64,000 nt of DNA. Source: RPQJ01 sp963744735 (GTDB lineage Bacteria; Pseudomonadota; Gammaproteobacteria; Steroidobacterales; Steroidobacteraceae). Shown here piece by piece: positions 1 to 10,365 of this stretch. The DNA is taken from assembly GCA_963744735.1 (NCBI GenBank), contig CAVUVH010000005.1, forward strand, positions 248,001 to 312,000, written 5' to 3'. Both the position numbers and the translations under genes were made by a program. Numbering within the stretch: position 1 is the first letter of the stretch; each line of letters starts with the position of its first letter. The notes beneath the pieces were generated by a model that saw only the letters and a program-made list of their open reading frames with translations, was not told the origin of the DNA and searched no databases.

Positions 1-483
1 AGGACGCGTTGCCGCGCAGCGAGGCCGCATCGGACGGCACGCAGATCTCGTCGTCGGCGACTTCGAACGGTCGTCTGGCGCTGGTACTTCTGCTTGGCGG
101 TGGCGGTGGATTGTGCCGCATCGACCACGGTCCGCTGCAGCAGGAGGTACAGCCGAGGCATCCGCTGCCTGGCTCACCGTCATGCCGAGCGCGCAGGCGA
201 ACGCATCGACGGCGGCGGGAAACTGCAGGTTGCCGTCCTGCCTCGCCAGTCGCCAGCGCGGTGTCGCCGCCAGCGGCGTGACCTGCCGATACGCCGCCTC
301 GTCCGCCGCGAGCTCCGGCGAGCCCGGCGGCGGCGGAGACGGCAACAGCGCAGCGCTGTCGGGACGCTCGGACGGCGCGAGATAGCCAGCGACCGGCGCG
401 GCGGCTGCGACCGGGTTCGCCGCGGCAAACAGGAGGGCCGCCAGCGGCAGCCATCGAACGCGTCGGACGGGTGTCGAGTTCAT
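1..483 (-). pseudogene. Class A nonspecific acid phosphatase (PhoN-like), N-terminal part, frameshifted, cut by window edge
   Basis: The start ATG at 483 is followed by a signal peptide (MNSTPVRRVRWLPLAALLFA...) and then the typical class A acid phosphatase N-terminus: YLAP, a proline-rich LLPSPPPPGSPE stretch, ADEAAYRQV, TPRWRLARQD and DAFACALGM. Near position 160 the frame changes to MPRLYLLLQRTVVDA...KQKYQRQ, and near 72 it changes again to RPFEVADDEICVPSD. Joined, these give the PAP2-family K-x6-RP signature of the phosphate-binding site. The family consists of periplasmic phosphomonoesterases of about 240 residues. The rest, including the SGHT and H-D motifs, lies beyond the left edge. 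Both shifts are +1, matching the apparent insertion errors seen throughout the window, so the gene may be intact in the organism. It is transcribed divergently from the RHS gene. Confidence 0.72.
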
Positions 484-647
484 GCCCGCATTCTATCGGG
501 CAAGACACATGAACCCAACGACGGGGACGGCGCGGCCGCGCGCCGAATCTCGGCAACTGCGCCGCATTTGCGCGTTTCGCAGGCCCCGGCAATGCGCCAT
601 TTTCCCCGCCGTAACCGATGGAACTCCGCCAACCCAGGGAGACGGCA
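484..647. promoter_or_regulatory. Divergent intergenic region between acid phosphatase and RHS gene
   Basis: About 165 bases separate the two divergent starts at 483 (minus) and 648 (plus), so both promoters must lie here. A plausible ribosome binding site, GGGAGA, precedes the ATG at 648. No clear -10/-35 pair or operator could be assigned by eye. Confidence 0.35.
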
Positions 648-3600
648 ATGCGATACATGGCATGGATGCAGCAGCGGATGCGCTGCGCTCGCGCACTCGG
701 TGCCGCGGCGTTGTCTGCGGCGATCACGATGATCGCCGGCGCGGGAGTCATGACGCCGGTCGCGACGCAGGCCGCGGGCGCCGGTCCGGTGCTGGCCCTG
801 GCAACGCTCGCCGGCACGGGCGACGGGACCGCAGCGGGCCGCACGCCCGGCACCTTCGGCGTTTCGCAGTCCGGGGCAGCCACCTACCACATTCCGCTCT
901 GGACACCGCCCGGCGTCGGGGCCGTCGAACTCGACCTCGCGCTCGACTACTCCAGCCGCAACGGCAACGGCACGCTCGGTGTCGGCTGGTCGCTGTCCGG
1001 ACTGTCGTCGATCAGCCGCTGCAACCGCACGGTGGCACAGGACGGTGCGGCCAGCGGTGTGACGAACACGGTCGCCGACCGCTACTGTCTCGACGGCCAG
1101 CAACTGAAGCTGGTCAGCGGTTCGCCGGGCAGCCACGGCGCCGTGTATGCCACGGAGGTCGAGTCGTTCTCGCGCATCGTGGCGAACGGCGTCGCCGGCA
1201 ACGGCCCGCTCTCGTTCACGGTCACCACGCGCAACGGGCTGATCTACGAGTACGGCACGACCGTCGATGCGCGCGTCTCCGCCGGCGGCTCGAGCACCAT
1301 CCGCACCTGGGCACTGTCGCGAGTCCGGGACCGCGCCGGCGTCGGCAACTCGATTGCGCTCACCTATGCCAACGACGGCCAGCCCGGCGCGTATACGCAC
1401 GGCACGCAGCGGATCGCCTCGATCACCTACCCCACCACGGCCACCGGTGCCGGTCCCTTCTACCGGGTCGACTTCAGCTACTCGCTGCGCGCGACCCGGG
1501 ACGCCCCCGTGGGCTACCGCAACGGCGCGGTCGTCCGCGAACCCTATCGCCTCGACGCCATCCGCATGCAGGCGATCGGCGCGACGGCGCCGATCAAGAC
1601 CTATGCGCTGGGCTACGAGACGGCCCCGACCACCGGTCGCCTGCGGCTGGCGAGCGTGCAGGAGTGCGGCGCCAGCCGCTGCCTGCGCCCGACGACGATC
1701 GCCTACCAGGACGGCGCGAAAGGCTGGCAGACGTTCGTCGACACCGGCGTGGCCGCCAGCGCGGCAGCGGCCCCGATGCCGCTCGAACTCAACGGCGACG
1801 GCATCGTCGACCTGCTGTATCCGGTGAGCGCCGGCACCGGCCTGCTGGCGTGGCGCATCCTTCCCGGCACCGTCAACGGCTTTGGCGTGCCGTTCGACAC
1901 GGGCATCGTGTCCGGCACGTCGGCCAAGGTCCTGCCGGGACAGTTCGCCGGCAACGGCCGGACACAGTTCCTGATCGCCCTCAACGGTTACTGGCACATC
2001 GCGGGCTACACGAACGCGGGCTTCAGCGTCGCCAGCACGGGCCTGGTGCCGTCCGGCGAATACGGTGCCGCGGACTTCGACGGCGACGGGCTCGCCGACC
2101 TGCTGAGCCGTGTCGGCGGCTTCGACGCCAACGATCAGCGTGCGGCGCAACGTCACCGTGCCGGCGCAGGCCGCCGTGGGCGTGCAGTTCGCCGCCGCGG
2201 CCGAGACCATCTGGACAGTGCCGAGCGGGCGCCAGTCGATGCTGTGGGACAACCTGCGCGTCGCCGACGTCAATGGCGACGGCCGCGCGGACGTCATCGC
2301 CCTGACCTTCGTCAACCGGGTGAAGGATACGAAGTTCTTCGGCACGGCGCTGCTCTCCAACGGCTTCGGCCGGCCGGTGACGGTCGGCACCGAAACCAGC
2401 CTGTGGCCAGAGTCCATGGTGACGATGGGCGACTGGAACGCCGACGGCTGCTCGGACGTGCTGCAGGTACGGAGCGTGTTCATCTCGAACTGCGCCGGCA
2501 GCTTCGTCGAGCTCAACACGATGGCGACACCGGCCACCGGCGACGGGCTGTACACGGCCATGCCCGCCGACTGGAACGCCGACGGCCGGACCGACCTGCT
2601 CTACGTCGACGCGGCGACGCGCCAGTGGTTCGCGATCGCGTCCACTGGCGATGGCGCGGCGGCGCCGGTCAACACCGGCATCCGTGCACCCACATCGACG
2701 GCCTGGTTCGACTTCGATGCCGATGGCGATGGCCTGACCGACCTCGGCTACCGCGACGGCAACAACGGCAACCGCCTGCGCTACTACCTGCACGCCAGCC
2801 CGACGGCAGTGCCGGACCTCGCGCGGTCCTTCACCGATGGCATGGGCATGCGGCAGCAGCCCACCTATGTGTCGATCGCGCGCGGCAATCACACGCGACG
2901 CAGCCGACGCCGTGTTCCCCGCGGTCGATTTCCAGGGCCCGCTGCACGTGGTCAGCGAGTTCAGCGGCAGTGACGGGCTCGGCGGCACCTACCGCAACGC
3001 GTTCCAGTACACGGGCGCGCAACTGCACCTGCAGGGTCGCGGCTTCCTGGGCTTCGCCACGCAGAGGATCGAAGACACGCGCAGCGGCCTGGTCACGGTC
3101 GATGCCGTCGCCCGCGCGTTTCCGCACACCGGCATGCACCTCGAGCGCAACGTCTACCAGTCGAACGGAACCACGCCCGTCTCGACCTGGACCGTCACCC
3201 CCGGCCAGCAGGTGACGGGCGGCACGGGATTCGAGCAGCGCGTGTTGCCGCTGGTGGCCGCGCGCACGGAAAAGCGCTTCGAACTGGGCGGCGCGCTGAA
3301 CGGGTCCGTCGTCACGGAATCCACCACGAGCTACACCTACGGCGACGGCTACGGCAACGTCACCCAGGTGCTCACGGGCGTGACGGACCGCGATCCGGCT
3401 TCGGCACAGTACAACGCCGTCTGGACCTCGCGCAGCGTCCTGACCTACGCCAACGACGCCTCCGCCAGGTGGTGCCTTGGATTGCCCGCGAGCACGACCG
3501 TCACCCTCACGGCACCAGGCCAGCCCGCCAGGACCCGCACCACGAGCTACCTGGTCGACACGACTGCCTGCCGCATCACGCAACAGGTCGTCGAGCCCAA

Positions 3601-6600
3601 CCTGCCATCACTCAAGGTCGTTTCGAACTACGGCTACGACGCCTGCGGCAACCTCAACTCGATCAGCACGATCGGTGCGATGCCTGACGGCTCGCCCATG
3701 CGCGCACGGTCGACGTCGTTCGACTACGGCCCGCGCTGCCAGCTGCCGGAGACTGTCACCAACTCCCTCGGACAGGCCTCGCGTTACCAGTGGCGCTACG
3801 AGTTCGGCGTTCCCAGCCTGGCGACCGACCCGAACGGCCTCTCGACCTCCTGGACGCACGATGACTTCGGTCGCACGACCGGCGTCACCGCCGCCGACGG
3901 CGGGCGGCTCAGCTGGTCGTACCAGTCCTGCGACGGCAGCCCGTGCTGGGGCGCCAACGACCTGCAGTTCGCCATCTTCGAACGCAGGTACGCTGCCGAC
4001 GGGGCTCTCGTGCGTGAGGCCCATTCGTACTTCGACGGCTTCGAACGCCTGAAGCGCAACGAGTACCACGGCGCGCTCGGCGCGTGGCTGCGGCGCACGT
4101 TCACCTACGATGCGCTGGGTCGGCAGATCAAGGAGACGCTGCCGTACTCGACGCTGGCGCAGGGCTACACGACACGGTCCTACGATGCGCTGGGTCGCGT
4201 TCGCAGCGTCCGCAGCTTCGATGCCAGCGGTGTCACGACGGGCAGCGTCGCGCTGGACTACGCCGGACGCACGGTGCTCAGCACCGACTCGCTGGGCCGG
4301 CTCAGCACCCGCGTCCACGACGTCGGCGGTCGCTTGCGCCGCGTGACCGATCCGTCCCCGGGCGGCACCACGCGCTACGACTACGACTCGTTCGGCAACC
4401 TGAATCGCATCCAGAGCGCCTCGGGCGCCGTTTCGAGCGGCGTCCACGACGTGCGCGGCTTCCGCACGCAATGGTCGGATGCGGATGGCGGCAGCTGGAG
4501 CCATGCCTACAACTCGCTGGGCGAACGCGTGGGCTGGACCGATGGCAAGGGCCAGTCGTTCACCGCCGCCTACGATGACCTCGGGCGACTCGTTTCGCGC
4601 ACCGAGCCGGAAGGCACCAGCACGTGGACCTGGGGCACCTCCGCCGCCGCGCGCAACGTCGGCCAGCTGCAGTCCAGGTCCGGACTCGGCCTTGCGGAAG
4701 CGCGAACCTACGACACGTTCGGACGGCTCGCTTCCCGCACGATCACCACCGACCAGGCCTATCAATACGATTACACCTACAACACGCAGGGCGAGGTCGA
4801 GACGATCGCGTACCCGACGAGCCCGGTGCCGACCGGCAAGTCGGGCAGCCGCGTCCGCGTCCGCTACGGATACGCCTTCGGCGCGCCGGTGCAGATCGAC
4901 GACGTCACCGATCCGCTGCAGTCACGCACGCTGTGGAAGCTGGCGGCGGTCACCGATCTGGACGCACCGGCGCAGGAGCATTTTGCCGCCGGCGCGTTCA
5001 CGCGCACGTCCGCTTACGACCCCGCGACCGGGCGGCCGGCATCGCTGCAGCTCGGCACGGCGGGCGCAATCGGCAACCGCCAGAGCCTGGCCTATCGCTG
5101 GGACACCCAGGGCAACCTGCTGCAGCGACAGGACCTGAACCAGTCCCTGACCGAGGCGTTCGCCTACGACAGCCTCGATCGCCTGACGGCCGCATCGCTG
5201 AACGGCGTGGCGACGCTGTCCGTCGGTTACGACGCGTCGGGCAACATCCGCAGCAAATCGGACGTCGGCACCTATGCCTATACGGACGCGCAGCGTCCGC
5301 ATGCCGTCACCAGCGCCGGCAGCGAGTCCTTCAGCTATGACCGCAACGGCAACCTGAGCGCACGCAACGGCCTGGCGCAGGACTGGGCCTCGTTCAACCT
5401 GCCGACGACGCTGCGCAAGCCCGGGTACCAGTCGCAGTTCGCCTACGGTCCCGATCGCGAACGCTGGCGCCAGGTGGCCGCCTATCAGAATGGCACCGAA
5501 ACCACGCATTACGTCGGCAGCCTGCTGGAGAAGGAATCGGCGACCTCGACCGGCCTGACCTACTGGCGGCACTACGTGCCCACGCCGGGCGGCGCGACGG
5601 TCGTGATTTCCCGCAACTCCGACGGCAGCACGGCCACGAGCTACGTGCTGCCGGACCATCTCGGCAGCAGCGACACGCTGCTGAACGAGTCCGGCGCGAC
5701 GCTGACGAAGCTGAGCTTCGGCGCCTTCGGTGGTCGCCGGGGAAGCAACTGGTCTGCCGGTACGGCCCCCGACTGGCTCGGCATCGCCAACACGACGCGC
5801 CAGGGCTTTACCGGACACGAGGCGCTCGACAACCTCGGCCTGGTGCACATGAACGGCCGCGTGTACGACCCCGCCCTCGGTCGCTTCATGTCGCCGGACC
5901 CGCTGATAGGCGACCCGGGCGACAGCCAGGCAGTGAACCCGTACGCCTATGTCGGCAACCGGCCGCTCAATGCGATCGATCCGTCGGGCTACCAGTCTTT
6001 GCCGGACCTGCCCGTGCCCGGCGGTGTTCCGGTACTGCAACTCGTCGGGCTACGCGCAGCTGGTCTTCGGCGTCGGCGACCTGTTCCGTCCTGGTTTCCG
6101 CACGGCGGGCTGCCACCACCGCCCGCGACCGCGGTGCCGGGCCAGTCGGCGCAGAACGGCACCGGCCTGTGCGGGCCCGGCACGTTCTCGCCGATCTGCG
6201 GAGGTCAAGTTCTCTATGCCGGCGCGCCGGCCGGCGGCGACGGGTCGCTGCCCTCCTCAACCTGGGCCGCGACCTCCGCCGACGATCTCTACGCCATGGA
6301 GAACCTGGAGCGGTTCTTCATCGACCTCGGGAACAATGCCGTCGACGTGCTGATCCTGTCGCCGGTGCGCGACGCCAGGACGCCTACGACGCCGCCCGCA
6401 ACGGCGACTACGTCATGGTCGGCGTGTACGTGGTCACGACCGCCTGTGACCTGGCCAAGCCGTGCGAGGGCGCTCGCGCAGGCCTCGAAGGCCATCCGCA
6501 AGCTGGCGAAGGCGCGCACTTCCGACACTTGAGCGCGGCTCGGAAGTCGTCCAACGCGCAATGTCACGGGCGGAACTGGAAGCCACCCGCGCCACGGGCC

Positions 6601-6860
6601 TGATACGTGGCGGTCGCCAGGGCACTCATTACGTCAGTGACGCGGTCAATGGCAGTGCGCAACGTGCCCAGCAAAGGCTGGCGTTGCCGACCAAGCCAGA
6701 AGTGCGAGTCACACTCGAGGTGCCGCGCGGCGTCTTTTCTCCACCGAGCAGGATCGGGCCAATGCAGTTGCCGAATGGTAAGGTCCTGAGTGGAGGCGGC
6801 ACCGAGCGATCGGCCGTTGGTGAAGTTCGAGTGCGGGTGATCAAAGTGGAGGAGCTATGA
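648..6860 (+). CDS. Sec-secreted SpvB/RHS-repeat polymorphic toxin with ADP-ribosyltransferase-like C-terminal tip (frameshifted in this sequence)
   Basis: The ATG at 648 has GGGAGA upstream; an in-frame ATG at 618 lacks this. Order of parts: signal peptide (residues 1-45); SpvB domain (FGVSQSGAATYHIPLW...LGVGWSLSGLSSI); FG-GAP/VCBS repeats (LNGDGIVDLLYP, DFDGDGLADLLS, DVNGDGRADVIAL, DWNADGRTDLLYV); long RHS/YD repeats (YDALGRQIKE, YDSFGNLNRI); RHS core end RVYDPALGRFMSPDPLIGDP...NPYAYVGNRPLNAIDPSG. The last piece fits the PxxxxDPxG autoproteolysis site that releases the tip. The tip ends in VVQRAMSRAELEATRATGL...GTHYVSDAVN...VRVTLEVP...VRVIKVEEL, resembling ART-fold RHS toxins, possibly TreTu-like (EF-Tu modifying; family assignment from memory). 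Frames change near 2125, 2890, 6370, about 6480 and 6530. The tip is followed within 20 bases by an immunity-like gene. Confidence 0.8.
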
Positions 6861-6875
6861 ACACGGAGCGAGAAA

Positions 6876-7203
6876 GTGTCGATTCAGGTTTCCGATCCCT
6901 GGGACGTCGTGACCGAAGTGGGCGATGCACCGACTGCCAGGTCGGCTGCAGAATCTCGCCACTGCGGCCGCAGTCGTGCGCCTCGATTCGCCGCTTGGCG
7001 GTGCGAGGCAGCACGATCCACGTGGTCAGCGCGACGCAGCGATACACGACGGGCAGTTTCATGCAGGCAAACTGCGCAACCTGATCCGACATTGCGCTGG
7101 CCGTACCCGGAAGGTGAACCAGAGCTTCCTCGGCGTCGAACGAATGATCATGAAGAACAAGGGCTATGTGCTCGATGAACATGGCATCTATGTGCCGAGG
7201 TAA
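6876..7203 (+). pseudogene. Putative immunity protein for the RHS tip toxin, frame broken
   Basis: A GTG at 6876 with GGAG seven bases upstream starts SIQVSDPWDVVTEVG. The similarity then moves to another frame (MHRLPGRLQN...AVVRLDSPL), and to a third (LAVRGSTIHVVSATQRY...). Spliced together this resembles small acidic RHS-cassette immunity proteins that begin with an (I/V)SDPWD motif and contain a VxLD...RGS...VV(A/S) core; that family recall is from memory. An alternative ATG at 6857 overlaps the RHS stop codon as ATGA, which would couple the two genes. The 3' end is uncertain: after about 7080 the likely frame gives ...VNQSFLGVERMIMKNKGYVLDEHGIYVPR and stops at 7203, which may belong to a separate remnant. 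Function is inferred from position. Confidence 0.45.
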
Positions 7204-7212
7204 TGCACACCA

Positions 7213-7510
7213 TGAGCAAGGAAAGACAGGAAAGATTCGAGCAGTGGGTGACTCGGGCTGCCGCTGCCGCAACGCCAGGGGCGTTGAAACTCGGCCCGCC
7301 AGTATTCGAGCGGAGCGGCTTCGTCACGCACGCATTGCATGGAAGGTAGCGATGGTCAGGTTGAGTTGCGCTGCGGACCCTCCGGATTATTCCGTCGAAA
7401 TCTTCATAAGCATACGTCCTCTGACGGAAAGCGATGGGACCTTGCTGGACTTGATGCAACTGGGCGGCGTCAAGGAATGGCTGGATCGCAAACCGGCCGC
7501 AACCCGGTGA
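7213..7510 (+). pseudogene. Small soluble protein, possible second immunity gene of the RHS cassette, one frameshift
   Basis: The ATG at 7213 starts MSKERQERFEQWVTRAAAAAT...LGPPVFERSGFVTHALHG. In that frame a stop follows at about 7347, but the adjacent frame continues WKVAMVRLSCAADPPDYSVEIFISIRPLTESDGTLLDLMQLGGVKEWLDRKPAATR to a TGA at 7510. Joined, this is a compact protein of about 98 residues without signal peptide or membrane segment, sized like an RHS immunity protein. I do not recognise the family. Its place directly after the first immunity-like gene suggests an accumulated orphan immunity gene left from earlier tip exchange. The break is again consistent with one extra base near 7345. 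Confidence 0.45.
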
Positions 7511-7676
7511 ACAGGATGAAACCTACGCGTTTCGATTTCTGATGCGACGGCTTGCGGGAGACCAGCAGAGTTTGCTGGCTGTATGCCCGATCCTCGGCGG
7601 ATGACAGGCATGGCCATCTAACGGCGCGCGCCGCCCCGTGCGAAGATGCTGCTTCGCACGAGGAGTACCCGCCGCC

Positions 7677-8687
7677 ATGACCCAGACTTACCAGCGCATC
7701 GTCCTGGCCAGCCGCCCGCAAGGCTCGGTCACACCGGAAAACTTCCGCCTCGAGCGGGTTCCGGTTCCCACGGCCGGCCCCGGCCAGGTCCTGGTGCGCA
7801 ATCATTTCCTGTCACTCGACCCCTACATGCGCGGACGCATGGAGGAATCGAAGTCCTACGCCGACCCGCAACCGCTCGGCGCGACGATGATCGGTGGCAC
7901 GGCAGGCGTCGTCGAGGCGTCGCAGAACCCTGCCTTCGCGCCGGGCGATGCCGTCGTCGGCTATCTCGGCTGGGCGGAGTACGGCCTGTCCGACGGCACG
8001 ATGCTGAACAAGGTCGACACGCGGCACGTGCCCTTGTCGGCTTACCTCGGGCCGGTGGGCATGCCGGGCGTCACGGCGTGGTACGGCCTGCACCAGATCT
8101 GCAAGCCGCAGGCCGGGGAGACGGTGCTGGTGTCGGCGGCCAGCGGCGCGGTCGGCTCTGTCGTCGGCCAGCTGGCCAGGCTTGCCGGCTGCCGGACCGT
8201 CGGCATCGCCGGCGGACCGGACAAGTGCGCCTACGTGCGCGACGAACTCGGTTTCGACGCCTGCATCGACCATCGTGCCCACCCGGACGTGCGTTCGCTG
8301 GCCGCCGCGCTCAGGGAAGCCGCGCCGAACGGCATCGACGGCCTGTTCGAGAACGTCGGCGGGCGCTGCCTCGACGCCGCGCTGACGCGCATGAATCCCT
8401 TCGGCCGGATCGCGCTCTGCGGCCTGATCTCCGGCTACGAGGGCGGCGACCTGGCGATCCACAACACGCGCGCGCTGCTGGTCATGCGGCTGACGCTGCG
8501 CGGCTTCATCGTGTCCGAGCACCCGGAATTCTGGCCGCAGGCGCTGGGCGTGCTGGGCCAGGGCGTCGCCAGCGGAAGCATCAAGTACCGCGAAACCGTG
8601 GCGGACGGCCTCGCGGCGGCGCCGGAGGCATTCATCGGCATGCTGCGCGGCCGCAACTTCGGCAAGCAACTGGTGCGGCTCGCCTGA
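7677..8687 (+). CDS. NADP-dependent MDR-family oxidoreductase (CurA/leukotriene B4 12-hydroxydehydrogenase type)
   Basis: Complete 336-residue zinc-independent medium-chain dehydrogenase/reductase. MTQTYQRIVLASRPQG followed by FRLERVPVP is the usual family N-terminus. LDPYMRGRM and GVTAWYGLHQICKPQAGETV are characteristic, and VSAASGAVGSVVGQLARLAG is the Rossmann NADPH-binding loop (around residues 140-160), followed by ENVGG and FGRIALCGLIS. No zinc-binding cysteines are present. These cytosolic enzymes reduce the double bond of alpha,beta-unsaturated ketones and aldehydes; the physiological substrate cannot be read from sequence. The ATG at 7677 has a GAGGAG about 11 bases upstream and matches the family start better than an in-frame ATG at 7638. 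The NUDIX gene follows after 16 bases and is probably co-transcribed. Confidence 0.9.
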   Translation: MTQTYQRIVLASRPQGSVTPENFRLERVPVPTAGPGQVLVRNHFLSLDPYMRGRMEESKSYADPQPLGATMIGGTAGVVEASQNPAFAPGDAVVGYLGWAEYGLSDGTMLNKVDTRHVPLSAYLGPVGMPGVTAWYGLHQICKPQAGETVLVSAASGAVGSVVGQLARLAGCRTVGIAGGPDKCAYVRDELGFDACIDHRAHPDVRSLAAALREAAPNGIDGLFENVGGRCLDAALTRMNPFGRIALCGLISGYEGGDLAIHNTRALLVMRLTLRGFIVSEHPEFWPQALGVLGQGVASGSIKYRETVADGLAAAPEAFIGMLRGRNFGKQLVRLA

Positions 8688-8703
8688 CCTCGAGATCCCG
8701 CGC

Positions 8704-9613
8704 ATGACGGCCATCCCCGACATCCCACCGGCCGCGACGGTCCTGCTGCTGCGCGAGAGTCCCGGTGAAGGGCTGCAGGTACTGTTGACCAAGCGCGCGG
8801 CTGGGCTGTCGTTCATGGCGGGGCTCTGGGTCTTCCCCGGTGGGCGCATGGAGGCCGCCGATCTTGCGCCCGCGCTGGCCGACCGCGTGGATCCGTCGGC
8901 AATTGCCGCCACGGCGACACAGATGCTGGATTCCGCCGGCGAGCCGGTGGCAGCCGAGACCGCGCGCGGGCTGCTGATCGCGGCCTGTCGCGAAACCTTC
9001 GAGGAATCCGGTGTGCTGCTCGCGCGGAACGGCGACGGCTCTGCAGGCGTGGAGCCCGGGGCGGCTCGCCCGGCTGGCGGCGCGGCGCGCCGAGGCAGCT
9101 CGCGATCCGGCGCTGTTCGCGCAACTGCTGGCGCAGGAGGATCTCACGCTCGACCTCGAGCGACTGGTCTACTGGGCGCACTGGATCACGCCATCGCTGG
9201 AGAAGAAGCGGTTCGACACCCGGTTCTTCGCGCTGACCGTGCCGCCCGACCAGGAGGCCAGCGTCGACCTGGGCGAACTGACGCACCATGCATGGCTCAA
9301 CGAACAGGACATCGCGCGGCACACGGCGTCTGGCGACATGCGCATCGCCCCGCCGACAAGCGCGACCTTGCAGGACCTGTGGCGCAGCCATGCCCGGCAT
9401 GGCGGCCTGGCCGCGATGCTGGAAGCCGAGCGCGGGCGCAGGGTGCCGCCGATCCTGCCGAAAATGGTCGTTGCAGGTGACGCGGCGGAGATCGTCCTGC
9501 CGTGGGACCCGCAGTACGAGCAGACCGCGGGCGCTGGCTGCAAGGTGCTGCCGCATTACCCGGCCTACATCGAGTCGATGCCGTCCCGGATCCGCTTTGC
9601 GCGGGTGACCTGA
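8704..9613 (+). CDS. NUDIX hydrolase (one frameshift)
   Basis: MTAIPDIPPAATVLLLRES...VLLTKRAAGLSFMAGLWVFPGGRMEAAD is a NUDIX N-terminus, and AACRETFEESGV carries the REUxEExG core of the NUDIX box, the Mg-binding catalytic helix. After ...LLARNGDGSAG, near 9050, the protein continues one frame over: LARLAARRAEAARDPALFAQLLAQEDLTLDLERLVYWAHWITP...KRFDTRFF, to a stop at 9613. The joined product is about 300 residues, larger than MutT and similar to the long NUDIX proteins often found next to oxidoreductase or thioesterase genes; substrate unknown, possibly CoA or nucleotide derivatives. The gene lies 16 bases after the MDR oxidoreductase, suggesting one transcript. Confidence 0.85.
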
Positions 9614-9630
9614 CCGCACGCGGCAATCGC

Positions 9631-9649
9631 GGGCTGCACGCGGCAGCCC
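9631..9649 (+). terminator. Possible stem-loop terminator after the NUDIX gene
   Basis: GGGCTGC (9631-9637) can pair with GCAGCCC (9643-9649) around a five-base loop, 17 bases after the NUDIX stop and between two convergent genes. The run after it is C-rich with no T tract, so intrinsic termination is only a guess. Confidence 0.3.
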
Positions 9650-9706
9650 CTCCCCCACCGCAGCGAGGGAGGGAGGTGCCCGGCAGGCCGGATCAGCGCG
9701 GCGTGC

Positions 9707-10246
9707 TTACGACTGCTCGCCCGGCATCAGGTTGCCGACGGCGCTCTGCACGGTCTCGCTGACCTTGCTGGCGAGATCCTTGGCCTGGCCCATGACCGAC
9801 GTCGCCTGCTTCTCGACCGAAGCCTGCGCCGCTGTCGCGAGCGCACCCGCGTCCTTCGCGGTCTTCGTCGCTTTTTTCTTCGCGACCTTCACCGCCTTGG
9901 CGATGTTCTTCTCGGCCGACTTGAGGTTGCGGTCCGCCTTGCGCAGCGCCCGCTTCGCGGACGGCGGCAACTTGCCCACGGCACGCTTGACGGCCGCGCG
10001 CGTGCGCGCCGGCGCCTTGCGGGCCGCCGCCTTCACGGCAGCGACACGACGCGCCGTCGCGGACTTCTTTGCCCTGACGACCTTCTTGCGGACGACCTTC
10101 TTGCTGGCGGCCTTCTTGCGCGCCACCTTGCGCTTGGCCACGGCGACCTTGCGTCGGACCTTGACCTTGGCGACCTTGCGCTTTGCCTTCGTCACTTTCG
10201 CCTTCTTGGCCGGCGCCGCGCGACGGGCCTTCTTCTTGACTGCCAT
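9707..10246 (-). CDS. Histone H1-like lysine/alanine-rich DNA-binding protein
   Basis: Complete 179-residue basic protein that begins MAVKKKARRAAPAKKAKV. Residues 1 to about 110 are almost entirely Lys, Arg, Ala and Val in (A/V)KKxxRK-type repeats, like the C-terminal tail of histone H1 and the bacterial AlgP/Hc1-like proteins. Residues 110-179 are a less basic amphipathic part with AEKNIAKAVKVAKKKATK and a final SVMGQAKDLASKVSETVQS helix. Such proteins bind DNA non-specifically and act in nucleoid organisation or gene regulation; the exact role here is unknown. The start at 10246 is preceded by GGGAG; an upstream in-frame start at 10294 would add a non-basic leader and is less likely. It stands alone, 119 bases downstream of ppc. 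Confidence 0.85.
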   Translation of the reverse strand: MAVKKKARRAAPAKKAKVTKAKRKVAKVKVRRKVAVAKRKVARKKAASKKVVRKKVVRAKKSATARRVAAVKAAARKAPARTRAAVKRAVGKLPPSAKRALRKADRNLKSAEKNIAKAVKVAKKKATKTAKDAGALATAAQASVEKQATSVMGQAKDLASKVSETVQSAVGNLMPGEQS

Positions 10247-10365
10247 TGAACGGGACTCCCTTGACATGGTTTGCGTGCATTGCGCCGACGGCAACCGTCG
10301 CTGCGCCTGACGTAACGACGCTATTCCTCGCGCCGTGCGCCGTCAACAAGGGAAATTGCAAAGGC

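Noticed and set aside
480..2561. Long open frame on the minus strand opposite the RHS gene
   Set aside because: It is an antisense shadow produced by GC-rich third positions; its translation is Arg/Ala/Gly-rich without domains, whereas the plus strand has clear SpvB and RHS motifs.
9707..10246. Lysine/alanine-rich frame as a random low-complexity artefact
   Set aside because: It has a clear start with ribosome binding site, a proper stop, lysine codons that are costly in such a GC-rich genome, and the bipartite layout of histone H1-like proteins, so it was kept as a gene.
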